Shown here: positions 10,156 through 18,300 of the stretch, in pieces
Layout: each line of letters opens with the position of its first letter
How positions within the stretch are numbered: position 1 is the first letter of the stretch
NCBI RefSeq assembly: GCF_010671605.1
Contig: NZ_JAABOO010000002.1
Coordinates: 968,065 to 1,032,064, forward strand
DNA from: Leptobacterium flavescens
GTDB lineage: Bacteria > Bacteroidota > Bacteroidia > Flavobacteriales > Flavobacteriaceae
DNA length: 64,000 nucleotides
Direction of reading: 5' to 3'
Position numbers and translations under genes: made by a program
The notes under the pieces: model-generated
What the model was told of the DNA's origin: nothing
Database searches by the model: none
Seen by the model: only the letters and a program-made list of their open reading frames with translations

Positions 10156-10737
10156 TTGAAGGAAGAAGAATTTATACGGGAACTGCAACAAGCCAAACAG
10201 AGTGCCTACAGCCGCCTGATCGAGGACTATCAGCAAAAGGTGTTCAGTACCTGTATGTCCTTTGTTCCGAATAAAGAGGATGCAGAAGATATAGCCCAGG
10301 AAGTTTTTGTTGAAGTGTTCAATTCCATTCAAAAATTCAAAGGAAACTCCAAGCTCTCTACCTGGATCTACAGGATTGCCGTAAACAAATGCCTGGAATT
10401 TATTAGAAAGAAGAATACCAAAAAACGCTTTGCTTTTATGCAATCTGTTTTCGGCAAAAGTATGCCTGCAGATAAGTCTTCTTATTTTACAGAATTCAAC
10501 CATCCCGGTGTACTGCTGGCGAACAAGGAACAAAGTGAGATCTTATTTAAAGCGATAGATAAATTACCCAAAGATCAGAAAGTGGTTTTTACACTTCATA
10601 AAATAGAAGGCTTGAGCTATAAGGAAATTGGTACGATAACGGAAAAAAGCTTATCTTCAGTGGAATCCTTAATGTTCAGGGCAAAGAAGAATTTACAGAA
10701 ATTGTTACACAGTTATTACAAAAGTAATTACGGATAG
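10156..10737 (+). CDS. ECF-type RNA polymerase sigma factor
   Basis: 193 residues. Sigma region 2 is at about 20-90 (DAEDIAQEVFVEVFNSI and STWIYRIAVNKCLEFI), and region 4 at about 135-190 (LPKDQKVVFTLHKIEGLSYKEIG with a helix-turn-helix, then FRAKKNLQKLL). It has no region 1 or 3, which defines the ECF group. The start is TTG 10156; no in-frame ATG occurs before region 2. It heads a three-gene set with a small membrane protein and a Spy/CnrX-like protein, the usual arrangement for a membrane-controlled envelope or metal-stress sigma factor. The inducing signal is unknown. Confidence 0.9.
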   Translation: MKEEEFIRELQQAKQSAYSRLIEDYQQKVFSTCMSFVPNKEDAEDIAQEVFVEVFNSIQKFKGNSKLSTWIYRIAVNKCLEFIRKKNTKKRFAFMQSVFGKSMPADKSSYFTEFNHPGVLLANKEQSEILFKAIDKLPKDQKVVFTLHKIEGLSYKEIGTITEKSLSSVESLMFRAKKNLQKLLHSYYKSNYG

Positions 10738-10791
10738 CAAGTTTTTAAAACAAATGGCATCTAACAGTATAACTAAGTAATTCAACAACAA

Positions 10792-11103
10792 GTGAACAAG
10801 AAAACACCCATACAGGAAAAGATAGATAAGACTATCTATATGGCCTCGGAGATCTCCGAGCCAAAGGTGTCCCCTTTCTTTAAGGATAAGGTTATTAACA
10901 AGCTTTATGCAGAAAGAGAAGAACCTCAGCCCGTTCCTATCTGGTTCGCGCCGAAGTATCAGTTGGTGGTACTTATTGCTCTCCTGATATTGAATTCCTA
11001 TGTTTTATACCAATATAGCGAGAGCAACCGGGAACAAAATATTGATAGTTTTGCAAGGAACTATGATCTGTCTTCCGGGGATAGCGAATTTACATTCGAA
11101 TAA
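10792..11103 (+). CDS. Small single-span membrane protein, putative anti-sigma factor
   Basis: 103 residues from a GTG start at 10792. The N-terminal part (about 1-58) is charged and presumably cytoplasmic. One membrane span follows (about 60-78, LVVLIALLILNSYVLYQY) and then a short acidic tail. It shows no recognised zinc-binding anti-sigma motif. The role as membrane anti-sigma factor rests on its place directly between the ECF sigma gene and a periplasmic sensor-like gene, and on its topology, so it is an inference. The next gene starts 5 bp after its stop. Confidence 0.65.
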   Translation: MNKKTPIQEKIDKTIYMASEISEPKVSPFFKDKVINKLYAEREEPQPVPIWFAPKYQLVVLIALLILNSYVLYQYSESNREQNIDSFARNYDLSSGDSEFTFE

Positions 11104-11108
11104 AGTTG

Positions 11109-11576
11109 ATGATTATGAAGAAAAATTTACTCTTATATATTCTTATCCTGTTCCTTATCGGGGTCAACTCCTTTTTTCTTATCAAATTTATGAACGGGCC
11201 CGGGGAAGAAAAAAGGGAAAGGCGTGGCGGACCGGGTGGTTTTATCGCCAAAGAGCTCAATTTCAGCCCGGATCAGATGGATCGTTTTCACGAACTCAAC
11301 AGAAGGCATCACAGGGCCATGAGGGAGATCTCTGATGAGATCCGGTTTTTAAAGGATGAACTCTTCAGCGGTATATCCGATGAAAATGTATCTGAAGCAC
11401 ATATCGATTCTATCAGTGCTCTTATCGGAGAAAGGGAAAAAGCCAAAGACATCGAGGTCTTTTATCACTTCAGGGATATTCTTGAGATCTGTGATGAAAA
11501 ACAAAAAGAGCGCTTTAATAAAATTATATTAGAAGCCCTTCATAAAAGACCTCCCCCACCTCCGGGAAGAAGGTAA
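11109..11576 (+). CDS. Spy/CnrX-like periplasmic sensor-type protein
   Basis: About 155 residues with an N-terminal anchor or signal segment (NLLLYILILFLIGVNSFFLI), then a mostly helical, highly charged periplasmic part. LNFSPDQMDRFHELNRRHHR resembles the LTxxQ-type helix of Spy/CpxP and the heavy-metal-resistance (CnrX/ZraP-like) family; CDEKQKERFNKII is a second conserved segment. The C-terminus is proline-rich (RPPPPPGRR). ATG 11109 and ATG 11115 are both possible. The HRRHH-type cluster could bind metal. By analogy with cnrYXH it may sense periplasmic metal or misfolding for the upstream ECF sigma factor, which is an inference. Confidence 0.72.
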   Translation: MIMKKNLLLYILILFLIGVNSFFLIKFMNGPGEEKRERRGGPGGFIAKELNFSPDQMDRFHELNRRHHRAMREISDEIRFLKDELFSGISDENVSEAHIDSISALIGEREKAKDIEVFYHFRDILEICDEKQKERFNKIILEALHKRPPPPPGRR

Positions 11577-11600
11577 AACATTCAAACAGCATTTTTTAAG

Positions 11601-11630
11601 CCTCCGGTTTCTGGAACCGGGGGTTTTTTT
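11601..11630 (+). terminator. Rho-independent terminator after the ECF operon
   Basis: A GC-rich stem (CCTCCGGTTTC with GAACCGGGGG) and a two-base loop are followed by seven or more T residues, 24 bp after the Spy/CnrX-like gene. Confidence 0.88.
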
Positions 11631-11715
11631 ATTTTTTTTCAGCATAGGGCGCAAGTTTTTCTCGCGGATCTCATCTCAATAACAAAACACCAGTAAATAA
11701 TTAAAATCGATAAAA

Positions 11716-12483
11716 ATGAAAAAGGCACTTTTTTTAGGTATGGTTGCAATGATTTTATTAAACTGTTCTGCCAGTGATGATGAGATGGAAACCCAGGATC
11801 CTGTTAACGAAGATCCGGTCGGAGAGACCGATTACGATATTACCGTTGTATTGTCTATGTTTTCCGGAACGGGCCTGTCTTATGAAGTAGATGGCAATAC
11901 CGTAATATTTACCACACAGAATTTACCGGATCACACAAGCCCGTACTGGCCGGTTACCAATCCGCTTTACGAAGCTTATAACGGAAGTAATCCCAGTTTC
12001 CAGATCAACCCCAATACTATTTCTACACAGAATATTGTATTGAGCATTCCTCTTAATCCTGCGGAAGCCTCTAACAAACAAGCTACCGGTCTCGGGCCTA
12101 TCGGGATCTCGCGAAACGGGGTTGTATTCTTTAATCAGTATGCGGGGCCGGATCAGCCTTTGACCAATGAGATCAATTCCTTCGATCAGTGGCTGGGTCA
12201 TCCGCAGATGACCGGGCAGTACCACTATCATATAGAACCCACTTACCTGACCCAGGAATTCGGGGAAGATGCTTTTTTAGGGGTACTAGCCGATGGTTTT
12301 CCGGTATACGGGCCGGTAGAGAATGGCAGTACGATAACCAATGACGATCTCGATGCTTATCACGGGCACTTTTCCGCAACCGCCGAATTCCCTGATGGTA
12401 TATATCACTATCATATTACTTCCGAAGACCCCTACATTAACGGGAACGGATATTTTGGAACCCCCGGAAATATTTCGCAATAA
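11716..12483 (+). CDS. YHYH-domain lipoprotein
   Basis: 255 residues. The lipoprotein signal (MVAMILLNC, lipobox LLNC) is followed by an acidic linker. The remainder is the YHYH domain, named for the motif seen here twice: YHYHIEP around residue 174 and YHYHIT around 235, with LADGFPVYGP and YHGHFS between. The clustered histidines suggest metal binding; the biochemical role of the family is unknown to me. Its stop codon is directly abutted by the ATG of the next gene. It sits in a run with MORN, SCO1-like and di-haem peroxidase genes, so a copper or haem redox context is inferred. Confidence 0.85.
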   Translation: MKKALFLGMVAMILLNCSASDDEMETQDPVNEDPVGETDYDITVVLSMFSGTGLSYEVDGNTVIFTTQNLPDHTSPYWPVTNPLYEAYNGSNPSFQINPNTISTQNIVLSIPLNPAEASNKQATGLGPIGISRNGVVFFNQYAGPDQPLTNEINSFDQWLGHPQMTGQYHYHIEPTYLTQEFGEDAFLGVLADGFPVYGPVENGSTITNDDLDAYHGHFSATAEFPDGIYHYHITSEDPYINGNGYFGTPGNISQ

Positions 12484-13059
12484 ATGAAAAGGCTATTAAC
12501 ATTAATGCTCTGTGTCTTACCCTTGCTGATAACTACATGCCAGGAAGAAAACCGCCCGATCCTGAAATTAAAGGAATCGGATGAACGGCTGACTCTTAGA
12601 AACGGAATTTTATACTTTAAAAAAAGGGTATTTACAGGTTTTTTGGTTACCTATTTTCCCAAGGGCGATCTGAGGTCAAAGATCGAATATAAAGACGGAA
12701 GAAAACACGGTTTTGAACAACAGTGGTTTACAAATGGAAAACTGGCCCTGGATCGCCATTACACTAAAGGGAAGAAAACAGGAGTGCACAGGGCCTGGTG
12801 GGAAAAAGGATCTCCCAAATTCACATATCATTTTAACCATAGCGGGGAATATCACGGAAGTGTAAAAGAGTGGTATCCGTCCGGCCGGTTGTATCGATAT
12901 TTTAATTATACCAACGGAAAGGAAACCGGCAGACAGCAGCTATGGAAAGATGACGGAAGTATAAAAGCCAATTACCAGGTGGTTGAAGGAGAACGCTTCG
13001 GCCTCATCGGATTGAAGAAATGCTATACGGTGACATCTAACAGTACGGAAATCAGATAA
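12484..13059 (+). CDS. MORN-repeat (YwqK-type) lipoprotein
   Basis: 191 residues with a lipoprotein-like N-terminus (CVLPLLITTC). The body carries about five MORN_2 repeats of 22-24 residues (KIEYKDGRKHGFEQQWFTNG; GSPKFTYHF...GSVKEWYPSG; NYTNGKETGRQQLWKDDG). Databases often label this family the toxin-antitoxin YwqK antitoxin, but nothing here supports a toxin partner. It starts on the base after the YHYH gene stop and ends 4 bp before the SCO1-like gene, so it is tightly operonic. The function is probably envelope-associated and otherwise unknown. Confidence 0.82.
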   Translation: MKRLLTLMLCVLPLLITTCQEENRPILKLKESDERLTLRNGILYFKKRVFTGFLVTYFPKGDLRSKIEYKDGRKHGFEQQWFTNGKLALDRHYTKGKKTGVHRAWWEKGSPKFTYHFNHSGEYHGSVKEWYPSGRLYRYFNYTNGKETGRQQLWKDDGSIKANYQVVEGERFGLIGLKKCYTVTSNSTEIR

Positions 13060-13063
13060 AAAA

Positions 13064-13714
13064 ATGAAACATACTATTCTTCTATTATTTACACTAACAC
13101 TATGGTCCTGTAATACGCCTAAAAAGGAATTGGCGGGATCTTTTTCCGACAAAGATCCGGTAACCCGCCTGCCGTATTTTAATTCTGCAGATTTTACCCC
13201 TCAATGGGAAAAAGGCATTCACAGGATACCCGATTTCTCTTTTATCAATCAGAATGGAAAAGAGATCACCAATAACACTTATAAGGGAAAGATCTATATA
13301 GCCGATTTCTTTTTTACGATCTGCCCCGGTATTTGCCCCAAGCTCACTAAAAATATGTATCAGTTACAGGAAGCATATGGCAAAGACGATCAGGTAATGC
13401 TTTTATCTCATTCGGTTATGCCCTGGGTAGATACCGTGGAAACCCTAAAGGAATATGCCAAAAACAACCGGGTAGACCCTGCCAAGTGGAACCTGGTGAC
13501 CGGAAATAAAGAGCAGCTTTATGAGATAGCGAGAGAAGGGTATTTTGCCGATGAAGATTTTACCAGGACACAGGATGAAAACAAGTTTATCCATACTGAG
13601 AATTTTATCCTGGTGGATGGAGAAGGGTTTATCAGAGGGGTCTACAATGGAACTCTGGAAATAGAGGTCCAGCGATTGATGCGTCATATTGAGATCTTAA
13701 AAAAAGAATCCTGA
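13064..13714 (+). CDS. SCO1/SenC-family copper chaperone or thiol-disulfide lipoprotein
   Basis: 216 residues, lipoprotein signal (LTLWSC). It has a thioredoxin-like fold: IPDFSFINQNGKEITN near 50-70, then FFFTICPGICPKL with the CxxxC pair (Cys87, Cys91), and the third copper ligand His177 in FIHTENFILVD. These are the SCO hallmarks. SCO proteins deliver copper to the CuA centre of cytochrome oxidase or act as thiol-disulfide reductases outside the inner membrane. Following YHYH and MORN lipoproteins and preceding a di-haem peroxidase, it may serve copper handling or redox protection in this local set, which is an inference. Confidence 0.92.
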   Translation: MKHTILLLFTLTLWSCNTPKKELAGSFSDKDPVTRLPYFNSADFTPQWEKGIHRIPDFSFINQNGKEITNNTYKGKIYIADFFFTICPGICPKLTKNMYQLQEAYGKDDQVMLLSHSVMPWVDTVETLKEYAKNNRVDPAKWNLVTGNKEQLYEIAREGYFADEDFTRTQDENKFIHTENFILVDGEGFIRGVYNGTLEIEVQRLMRHIEILKKES

Positions 13715-13899
13715 GCCCCCTACTCTATACTAGTTCAGCCACGTTTTCAAGATTTTTCTATTGTTTTTGGAATAAACCACAAGTTTTTTAGAACAATCTC
13801 ATCTAAACCTTTAAAACCAATAAATACAGATATGAAATACAACTACCTCTGAGATAAAATGACGATTGCCGTCAGCTATTAACATTTAAAATCTGATAT

Positions 13900-15246
13900 A
13901 TGAAAAGAGTTGGCTTTGTATTATTAGTAATGGTATTGTATTCATGTGCAAATGATGATGGGGAATACGTTCTTATTCCGACCACTCTGGACCAGGAATT
14001 ACTGGCTACCCTAGATATTGCCTCTGACGGTCAGGGAACGAGTTTTTTTATCCTTCCCAATGAAACAGATCTGGCGAGTATTCCACAGGACCCTTTAAAT
14101 CCGTTAACTCCTGAAAAAGTGGCACTCGGAAAACTCCTGGTACATGAAACAGCAACCGGAGGTGCTCCCAAGGTCGAGGCCAATAAGTTCGAATACGCCT
14201 GTGCCAGCTGTCATCCGGTAGCTTCCGGTTTCTATGCCGGTGTACGCCAGGGGATCAGTGAAGGCGGAATGGGGTTCGGCCTCGCCGGAGAAGCCCGGGT
14301 CCTGAATACGGTTACTCCTCTCGATTCTGTTGATATTCTACCTATAAAAGTGCCTACCCTCCTTAATGTGGCCTATCAGGATATTATGTTATGGAATGGG
14401 GCACTGGGGGGTACAGGCACGAATGCGCCTTTTGCAGCCGCTTCTGCGGATGAGATCCCCGAAAACCTCCTGGGCCTTGAAGGTCTGGAAGTTCAGGGAA
14501 TGGCAGGACAGGACGTACACCGTTTAAAGATAGATGAGGAATTTGCGGAAACTTATGGTTATAAATCCATGTTCGATGCAGCTTTCCCCGATATCGCCGA
14601 AGAAGAAAGATATTCCCGCTTTACGGGAGCCCTTGCTATAGCAGCATTTAACAGAACGGTCCTGGCTAACCAGGCGCCCTGGCAGGATTGGTTAAAAGGC
14701 GATTTTGATGCAATGACGGAAGAGGAAAAAAGAGGAGCTGTTTTGTTCTTTGAAAAGGGGAAGTGTGTGAATTGCCATACGGGTCCGTCACTTAAATCGA
14801 ATGAATTTCACGCTCTTGGAATGGGAGATCTCACAGGAAACGGAGCTGTAATTCTCGATCAGGAGAACTTTGATGAGAACGTAGTAAAAGGAAGAGGCGG
14901 ATTTACAGGCAGAGCCGAAGACAATTATAAATTTAAAGTACCAAACCTATACAACCTGGCGGATAACCCTTTTTACGGCCACGGGGGCACGTTTACTTCT
15001 ATCCGTCAGGTTATCGAATATATAAACAGGGGGCAGAAGGAGAATCCGCTGGTTCCCGATTCTCAATTAGCAAGAGAATTCGGTGGCCTGGGATTAACAG
15101 AACGGGAAATCGACCAGCTGACAGCTTTTATTACCAATGCACTACGGGATCCTAATCTGCAACGCTATGAACCCGACAGTGTGCTCTCTAATAACTGTAT
15201 TCCCAATAACGACGCGCAGTCTAAGATAGATCTTGACTGTGAATAG
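13900..15246 (+). CDS. Di-haem cytochrome c peroxidase-family lipoprotein
   Basis: 448 residues with lipobox LYSC (Cys16). Two c-type haem attachment motifs are visible: CASCH (Cys101-His105) and CVNCH (Cys289-His293). The segments TPEKVALGKLL, PTLLNVAYQDIMLWNG, FKVPNLYNLADNPFYGHGG and LTAFITNAL are typical of the MauG/CcpA family. The family reduces hydrogen peroxide in the periplasm with electrons from small cytochromes, or carries out related oxidations. It is 185 bp downstream of the SCO1-like gene with no clear terminator between, and ends before a strong bidirectional terminator. Confidence 0.92.
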   Translation: MKRVGFVLLVMVLYSCANDDGEYVLIPTTLDQELLATLDIASDGQGTSFFILPNETDLASIPQDPLNPLTPEKVALGKLLVHETATGGAPKVEANKFEYACASCHPVASGFYAGVRQGISEGGMGFGLAGEARVLNTVTPLDSVDILPIKVPTLLNVAYQDIMLWNGALGGTGTNAPFAAASADEIPENLLGLEGLEVQGMAGQDVHRLKIDEEFAETYGYKSMFDAAFPDIAEEERYSRFTGALAIAAFNRTVLANQAPWQDWLKGDFDAMTEEEKRGAVLFFEKGKCVNCHTGPSLKSNEFHALGMGDLTGNGAVILDQENFDENVVKGRGGFTGRAEDNYKFKVPNLYNLADNPFYGHGGTFTSIRQVIEYINRGQKENPLVPDSQLAREFGGLGLTEREIDQLTAFITNALRDPNLQRYEPDSVLSNNCIPNNDAQSKIDLDCE

Positions 15247-15275
15247 TTTTTTATTTGGTTTTTATGTTGTAAACG

Positions 15276-15307
15276 AAAAAGCCCCGGCATTGAGCCGGGG
15301 CTTTTTT
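15276..15307. terminator. Bidirectional terminator between convergent genes
   Basis: A perfect 8-bp stem GCCCCGGC/GCCGGGGC with a five-base loop is flanked by A5 on one side and T6 on the other. It can therefore end both the plus-strand peroxidase and the minus-strand lipoprotein transcripts. Confidence 0.93.
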
Positions 15308-15327
15308 ATCTTAAACACTTTAAATTC

Positions 15328-16119
15328 CTATTTCTCAGCAACTACAGCACCTTCCGGTTTTGCAAATATAGATGCATCAGGTCTTTCTTTTGAAACAGTA
15401 ACATTAGCAAAATTTACTGTATTTCTTGGTTGTACAAGTTTACTTCCCTCATTTACAAACCAGGTAATAGAGTTAGGTAATACTAGTCCGTCAAATTCTT
15501 TCCAGTCGTTATATCTTATGTAGTGAACATTGTCATTGGCTTCTCCTCTACCGTAAGTTACGGTATATCCTAACCATGCCATAGTGTTATCTTCTGCATT
15601 GTAGTAGATATAATAGTTATCATCCGGAGAATCTCCGATATTAGACTCATATGAGATCTTGAATCCGGGATAATTCACACCTTCATAAACAAGGTCTTCT
15701 GCTTTTTCATATTTGATCCCATCATCTCCAAGAACGAATGGCATCGCATAGAAATAAAATATAAGATTGTGGTAAAAACGAGGATTTCCTCTGTAATAAG
15801 CAGAATCCTGCTTGATCCACGAATCCTTCCCATCAAATCCCATAGTGTATTTTTCAGTTTCGATAAGATCGTTTCTGGAAACAAGGTCTATGGTTTGTTT
15901 TTCATTCCCTCCTGGCTTTACAATCTCATAGCTCATACTGCGCATGGATTTCCAGTTTCTTATTCCGCCGTGTTTATCAAAAACTGCAGCGATTTCCTGA
16001 GGGTAATCCGGTAGTTGGATCTCTTTTTCAACCTCAACTACTTCTTTTTCCGTTGTTTTGGTTTCTTTACATGCTGCAAAGAGTACAACGATCAATAATA
16101 ATAAGCTAGCTTTTTTCAT
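15328..16119 (-). CDS. Lipoprotein of the DUF6503-like family
   Basis: 263 residues with a classic lipoprotein signal (LLLLIVVLFAAC, Cys17), then a Lys/Glu/Thr-rich linker (KETKTTEKEVVEVEKEI). The folded part has repeated amphipathic strands (IDLVSRNDLIET, FKISYESNIGDSPDDNYYIYYN, LGYTVTYGRGEANDNVHYIRYN) resembling the LolA-like sheet common in Bacteroidota lipoproteins. I take it as DUF6503-like; its function is unknown. It is a single gene, divergent from the methyltransferase gene and convergent with the peroxidase. Confidence 0.72.
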   Translation of the reverse strand: MKKASLLLLIVVLFAACKETKTTEKEVVEVEKEIQLPDYPQEIAAVFDKHGGIRNWKSMRSMSYEIVKPGGNEKQTIDLVSRNDLIETEKYTMGFDGKDSWIKQDSAYYRGNPRFYHNLIFYFYAMPFVLGDDGIKYEKAEDLVYEGVNYPGFKISYESNIGDSPDDNYYIYYNAEDNTMAWLGYTVTYGRGEANDNVHYIRYNDWKEFDGLVLPNSITWFVNEGSKLVQPRNTVNFANVTVSKERPDASIFAKPEGAVVAEK

Positions 16120-16212
16120 TTGAATCAGTTAGATTTTAAATTTTGCATGCTTTGTCGTAAAGACCTCCGATTAATTACAATTAAATTCTATTTTTACTCA
16201 AAATTTTATCCG

Positions 16213-17016
16213 GTGAAAGAGATTTCAAGTGTTCAAAATCCGCTAATAAAGCAAATACTGCAGCTTAAAGACAAATCCAGAGAGCGAAAAAAACAAAAGC
16301 TTTTTGTTGTTGAGGGGCTGAGAGAGATATCCCTGGCCCTGAAAGGAGGTTATGATTTTGAATATATTTTGTTTTATGAAGGGATCCTGTCTCCGGATAA
16401 CATAAACTCTTTTTTAAGTGAGTTTTCCACGGAGGCTAAGCTCATATCGATCTCCAAAGAAGTATATCAGAAACTGGCGTACAGGGAAACCACAGAAGGT
16501 GTCATCGGGCTGGGAAGATCTAAGGAACATCAGCTTGACAGTCTGAATTTTAAAAAGGATAATCCTTTGATCCTGATAGCGGAAGCTCCCGAGAAGCCCG
16601 GAAACATAGGTGCTTTGCTCAGAACCGCTGATGCTGCCAACCTGGATGCGGTTATTATTGCCAATCCGAAGACAGATATTTACAATCCCAATATCATACG
16701 CTCCAGCGTGGGGTGTGTTTTTACCAATAAAGTGGTAAGCGGATCTACTCCCGATATCATTGAGTTTTTAAAAAATAACAAAATACAGATTTATTGTGCG
16801 GCTTTATCTGCTTCGAAGAACTATCATCAGGTAGATTTCCGTGGTCCCTCGGCTATTGTGGTAGGGACCGAAGCCACAGGCCTGGGTGAAGAATGGCTGA
16901 GTAGTTCCAGTCAGAATATCATCATTCCCATGCAGGGAGAAATAGATTCCATGAATGTATCTGTTTCGGCAGCAATCCTTATTTTTGAAGCCAAAAGACA
17001 GCGAAATTTCAGTTAA
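16213..17016 (+). CDS. TrmH/SpoU-family RNA 2'-O-methyltransferase
   Basis: 267 residues from GTG 16213, which gives VKEISSVQNPLIKQI, the normal beginning of this family. The longer frame back to TTG 16120 adds an unrelated AT-rich 31-residue leader and is rejected. The N-terminal substrate-binding domain has FVVEGLREI. The SpoU domain has the three motifs of the knotted SAM site: EKPGNIGALLRTADAA, AIVVGTEATGLGEEW and IPMQGEIDSMNVSVSAAI. It methylates ribose in rRNA or tRNA in the cytoplasm; the target base cannot be told. The M48 protease gene follows 10 bp downstream. Confidence 0.9.
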   Translation: MKEISSVQNPLIKQILQLKDKSRERKKQKLFVVEGLREISLALKGGYDFEYILFYEGILSPDNINSFLSEFSTEAKLISISKEVYQKLAYRETTEGVIGLGRSKEHQLDSLNFKKDNPLILIAEAPEKPGNIGALLRTADAANLDAVIIANPKTDIYNPNIIRSSVGCVFTNKVVSGSTPDIIEFLKNNKIQIYCAALSASKNYHQVDFRGPSAIVVGTEATGLGEEWLSSSSQNIIIPMQGEIDSMNVSVSAAILIFEAKRQRNFS

Positions 17017-17026
17017 TTCTTTAAGT

Positions 17027-18259
17027 ATGAATCCATCGGTATTGTTTTATATCATCATTGGTATCCTTTTAGTGGATTTTATTCTGGACAAAGTTCTGGA
17101 TTATCTAAACGCGAGCTATTTTGACCGGGAGATCCCGGAAGGGATCAGGGATGTCTATGACGAAAAAGAATACAAGAAATCCCAGGCCTATAAAAAGACC
17201 AATTATCGTTTCGGGATCATAACTTCGGTCTTTTCGCTATTTCTCATTATTTCTTTCCTCCTGCTCGACGGTTTTGAATATGTAGATACCTTTGTCAGGT
17301 CTTATACCGAACATCCCATTCTCAATGCACTTTTGTTTTTCGGGATCATTATGATAGGAAGCGATCTTTTAAGCACGCCTTTTTCCTGGTATCACACCTT
17401 TGTTATAGAAGAAAAATTCGGTTTTAATAAAACCACCAAAAAGACCTTTATTACAGATAAGATCAAGGGTTGGTTAATGATGATCGTCCTGGGCGGAGGG
17501 ATCCTTTCGCTTGTTATCTGGTTCTATCAGATAAGCGGCAGGAATTTCTGGTTGTATGCATGGGGTTTAATGACTTTATTCTCTGTATTTGCCAATCTTT
17601 TCTACAGCAGGCTGATCGTTCCTATTTTTAATAAACAGACCCCGCTTGAAGAGGGTGAGCTCAAATCGGAAATTGAAGATTATGCCGGAAAAGTAGGCTT
17701 TCAGTTAAAAAATATCTTTGTCATAGACGGTTCCAAAAGATCCACTAAGGCCAATGCGTACTTTTCGGGCTTTGGCAGGGAAAAAAGGATCACTTTATAT
17801 GACACTTTGATCAATGATCTGGAAAATGATGAAATTGTGGCAGTCCTGGCACATGAAGTAGGTCATTATAAAAAAAAGCATATCATTTTTAACCTTATAA
17901 GCTCGGTTTTGCTTACCGGTCTGACTTTATACATTTTATCGTTGTTTATCAATACCCCGCAATTATCACAGGCTATTGGTGTGGAGACCCCGAGTTTTCA
18001 TATCGGCCTGATCGCTTTTGGTATTCTATATAGCCCAATCTCAGAAATAACGGGGCTTATCATGAATTACTTCTCAAGAAAATTCGAATACCAGGCAGAT
18101 GCTTATGCGAAAGAAACCTATGCATCAGAGCCCCTGATCTCCTCTTTAAAAAAATTGTCGAAAAACAGTTTGAGTAACTTAACCCCCCATCCTGCATACG
18201 TATTTATGCATTATTCTCATCCAACACTTTTTCAGCGAATAAAGGAACTTAGGGCATAA
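17027..18259 (+). CDS. M48-family membrane zinc metalloprotease (Ste24-like)
   Basis: 410 residues starting at ATG 17027 (MNPSVLFYIIIG); an upstream in-frame start would overlap the previous gene. Several membrane spans surround the catalytic motif HEVGHYKKKH (HExxH) in AVLAHEVGH. The third zinc ligand is expected in the downstream EYQADAYA segment. SKRSTKANAYFSGFGREKRI before the motif is the Ste24 hallmark. The family cleaves membrane-associated proteins in the inner membrane and takes part in quality control. It lies 10 bp after the SpoU methyltransferase, likely one operon. Confidence 0.92.
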   Translation: MNPSVLFYIIIGILLVDFILDKVLDYLNASYFDREIPEGIRDVYDEKEYKKSQAYKKTNYRFGIITSVFSLFLIISFLLLDGFEYVDTFVRSYTEHPILNALLFFGIIMIGSDLLSTPFSWYHTFVIEEKFGFNKTTKKTFITDKIKGWLMMIVLGGGILSLVIWFYQISGRNFWLYAWGLMTLFSVFANLFYSRLIVPIFNKQTPLEEGELKSEIEDYAGKVGFQLKNIFVIDGSKRSTKANAYFSGFGREKRITLYDTLINDLENDEIVAVLAHEVGHYKKKHIIFNLISSVLLTGLTLYILSLFINTPQLSQAIGVETPSFHIGLIAFGILYSPISEITGLIMNYFSRKFEYQADAYAKETYASEPLISSLKKLSKNSLSNLTPHPAYVFMHYSHPTLFQRIKELRA

Positions 18260-18277
18260 AATTTGTTGTATACTAAA

Positions 18278-18285
18278 TAAGTTTG
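18278..18285 (+). promoter_or_regulatory. Bacteroidota -7 box for the rsh gene
   Basis: TAAGTTTG matches the Bacteroidota -7 consensus TAnnTTTG, 15 bp before the start codon. A TTTG sits 12 bp upstream, closer than the usual -33 spacing. Confidence 0.5.
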
Positions 18286-18300
18286 TGCTAATTTTAAATT

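Noticed and set aside
12484..13059. Toxin-antitoxin system suggested by the YwqK-type MORN protein
   Set aside because: No toxin gene lies beside it; the neighbours are YHYH and SCO1-like lipoproteins, and the protein is itself a lipoprotein.
16120..16212. TTG start at 16120 for the RNA methyltransferase
   Set aside because: It would add 31 AT-rich residues with no family likeness and fill the divergent promoter region; GTG 16213 gives the normal family start.
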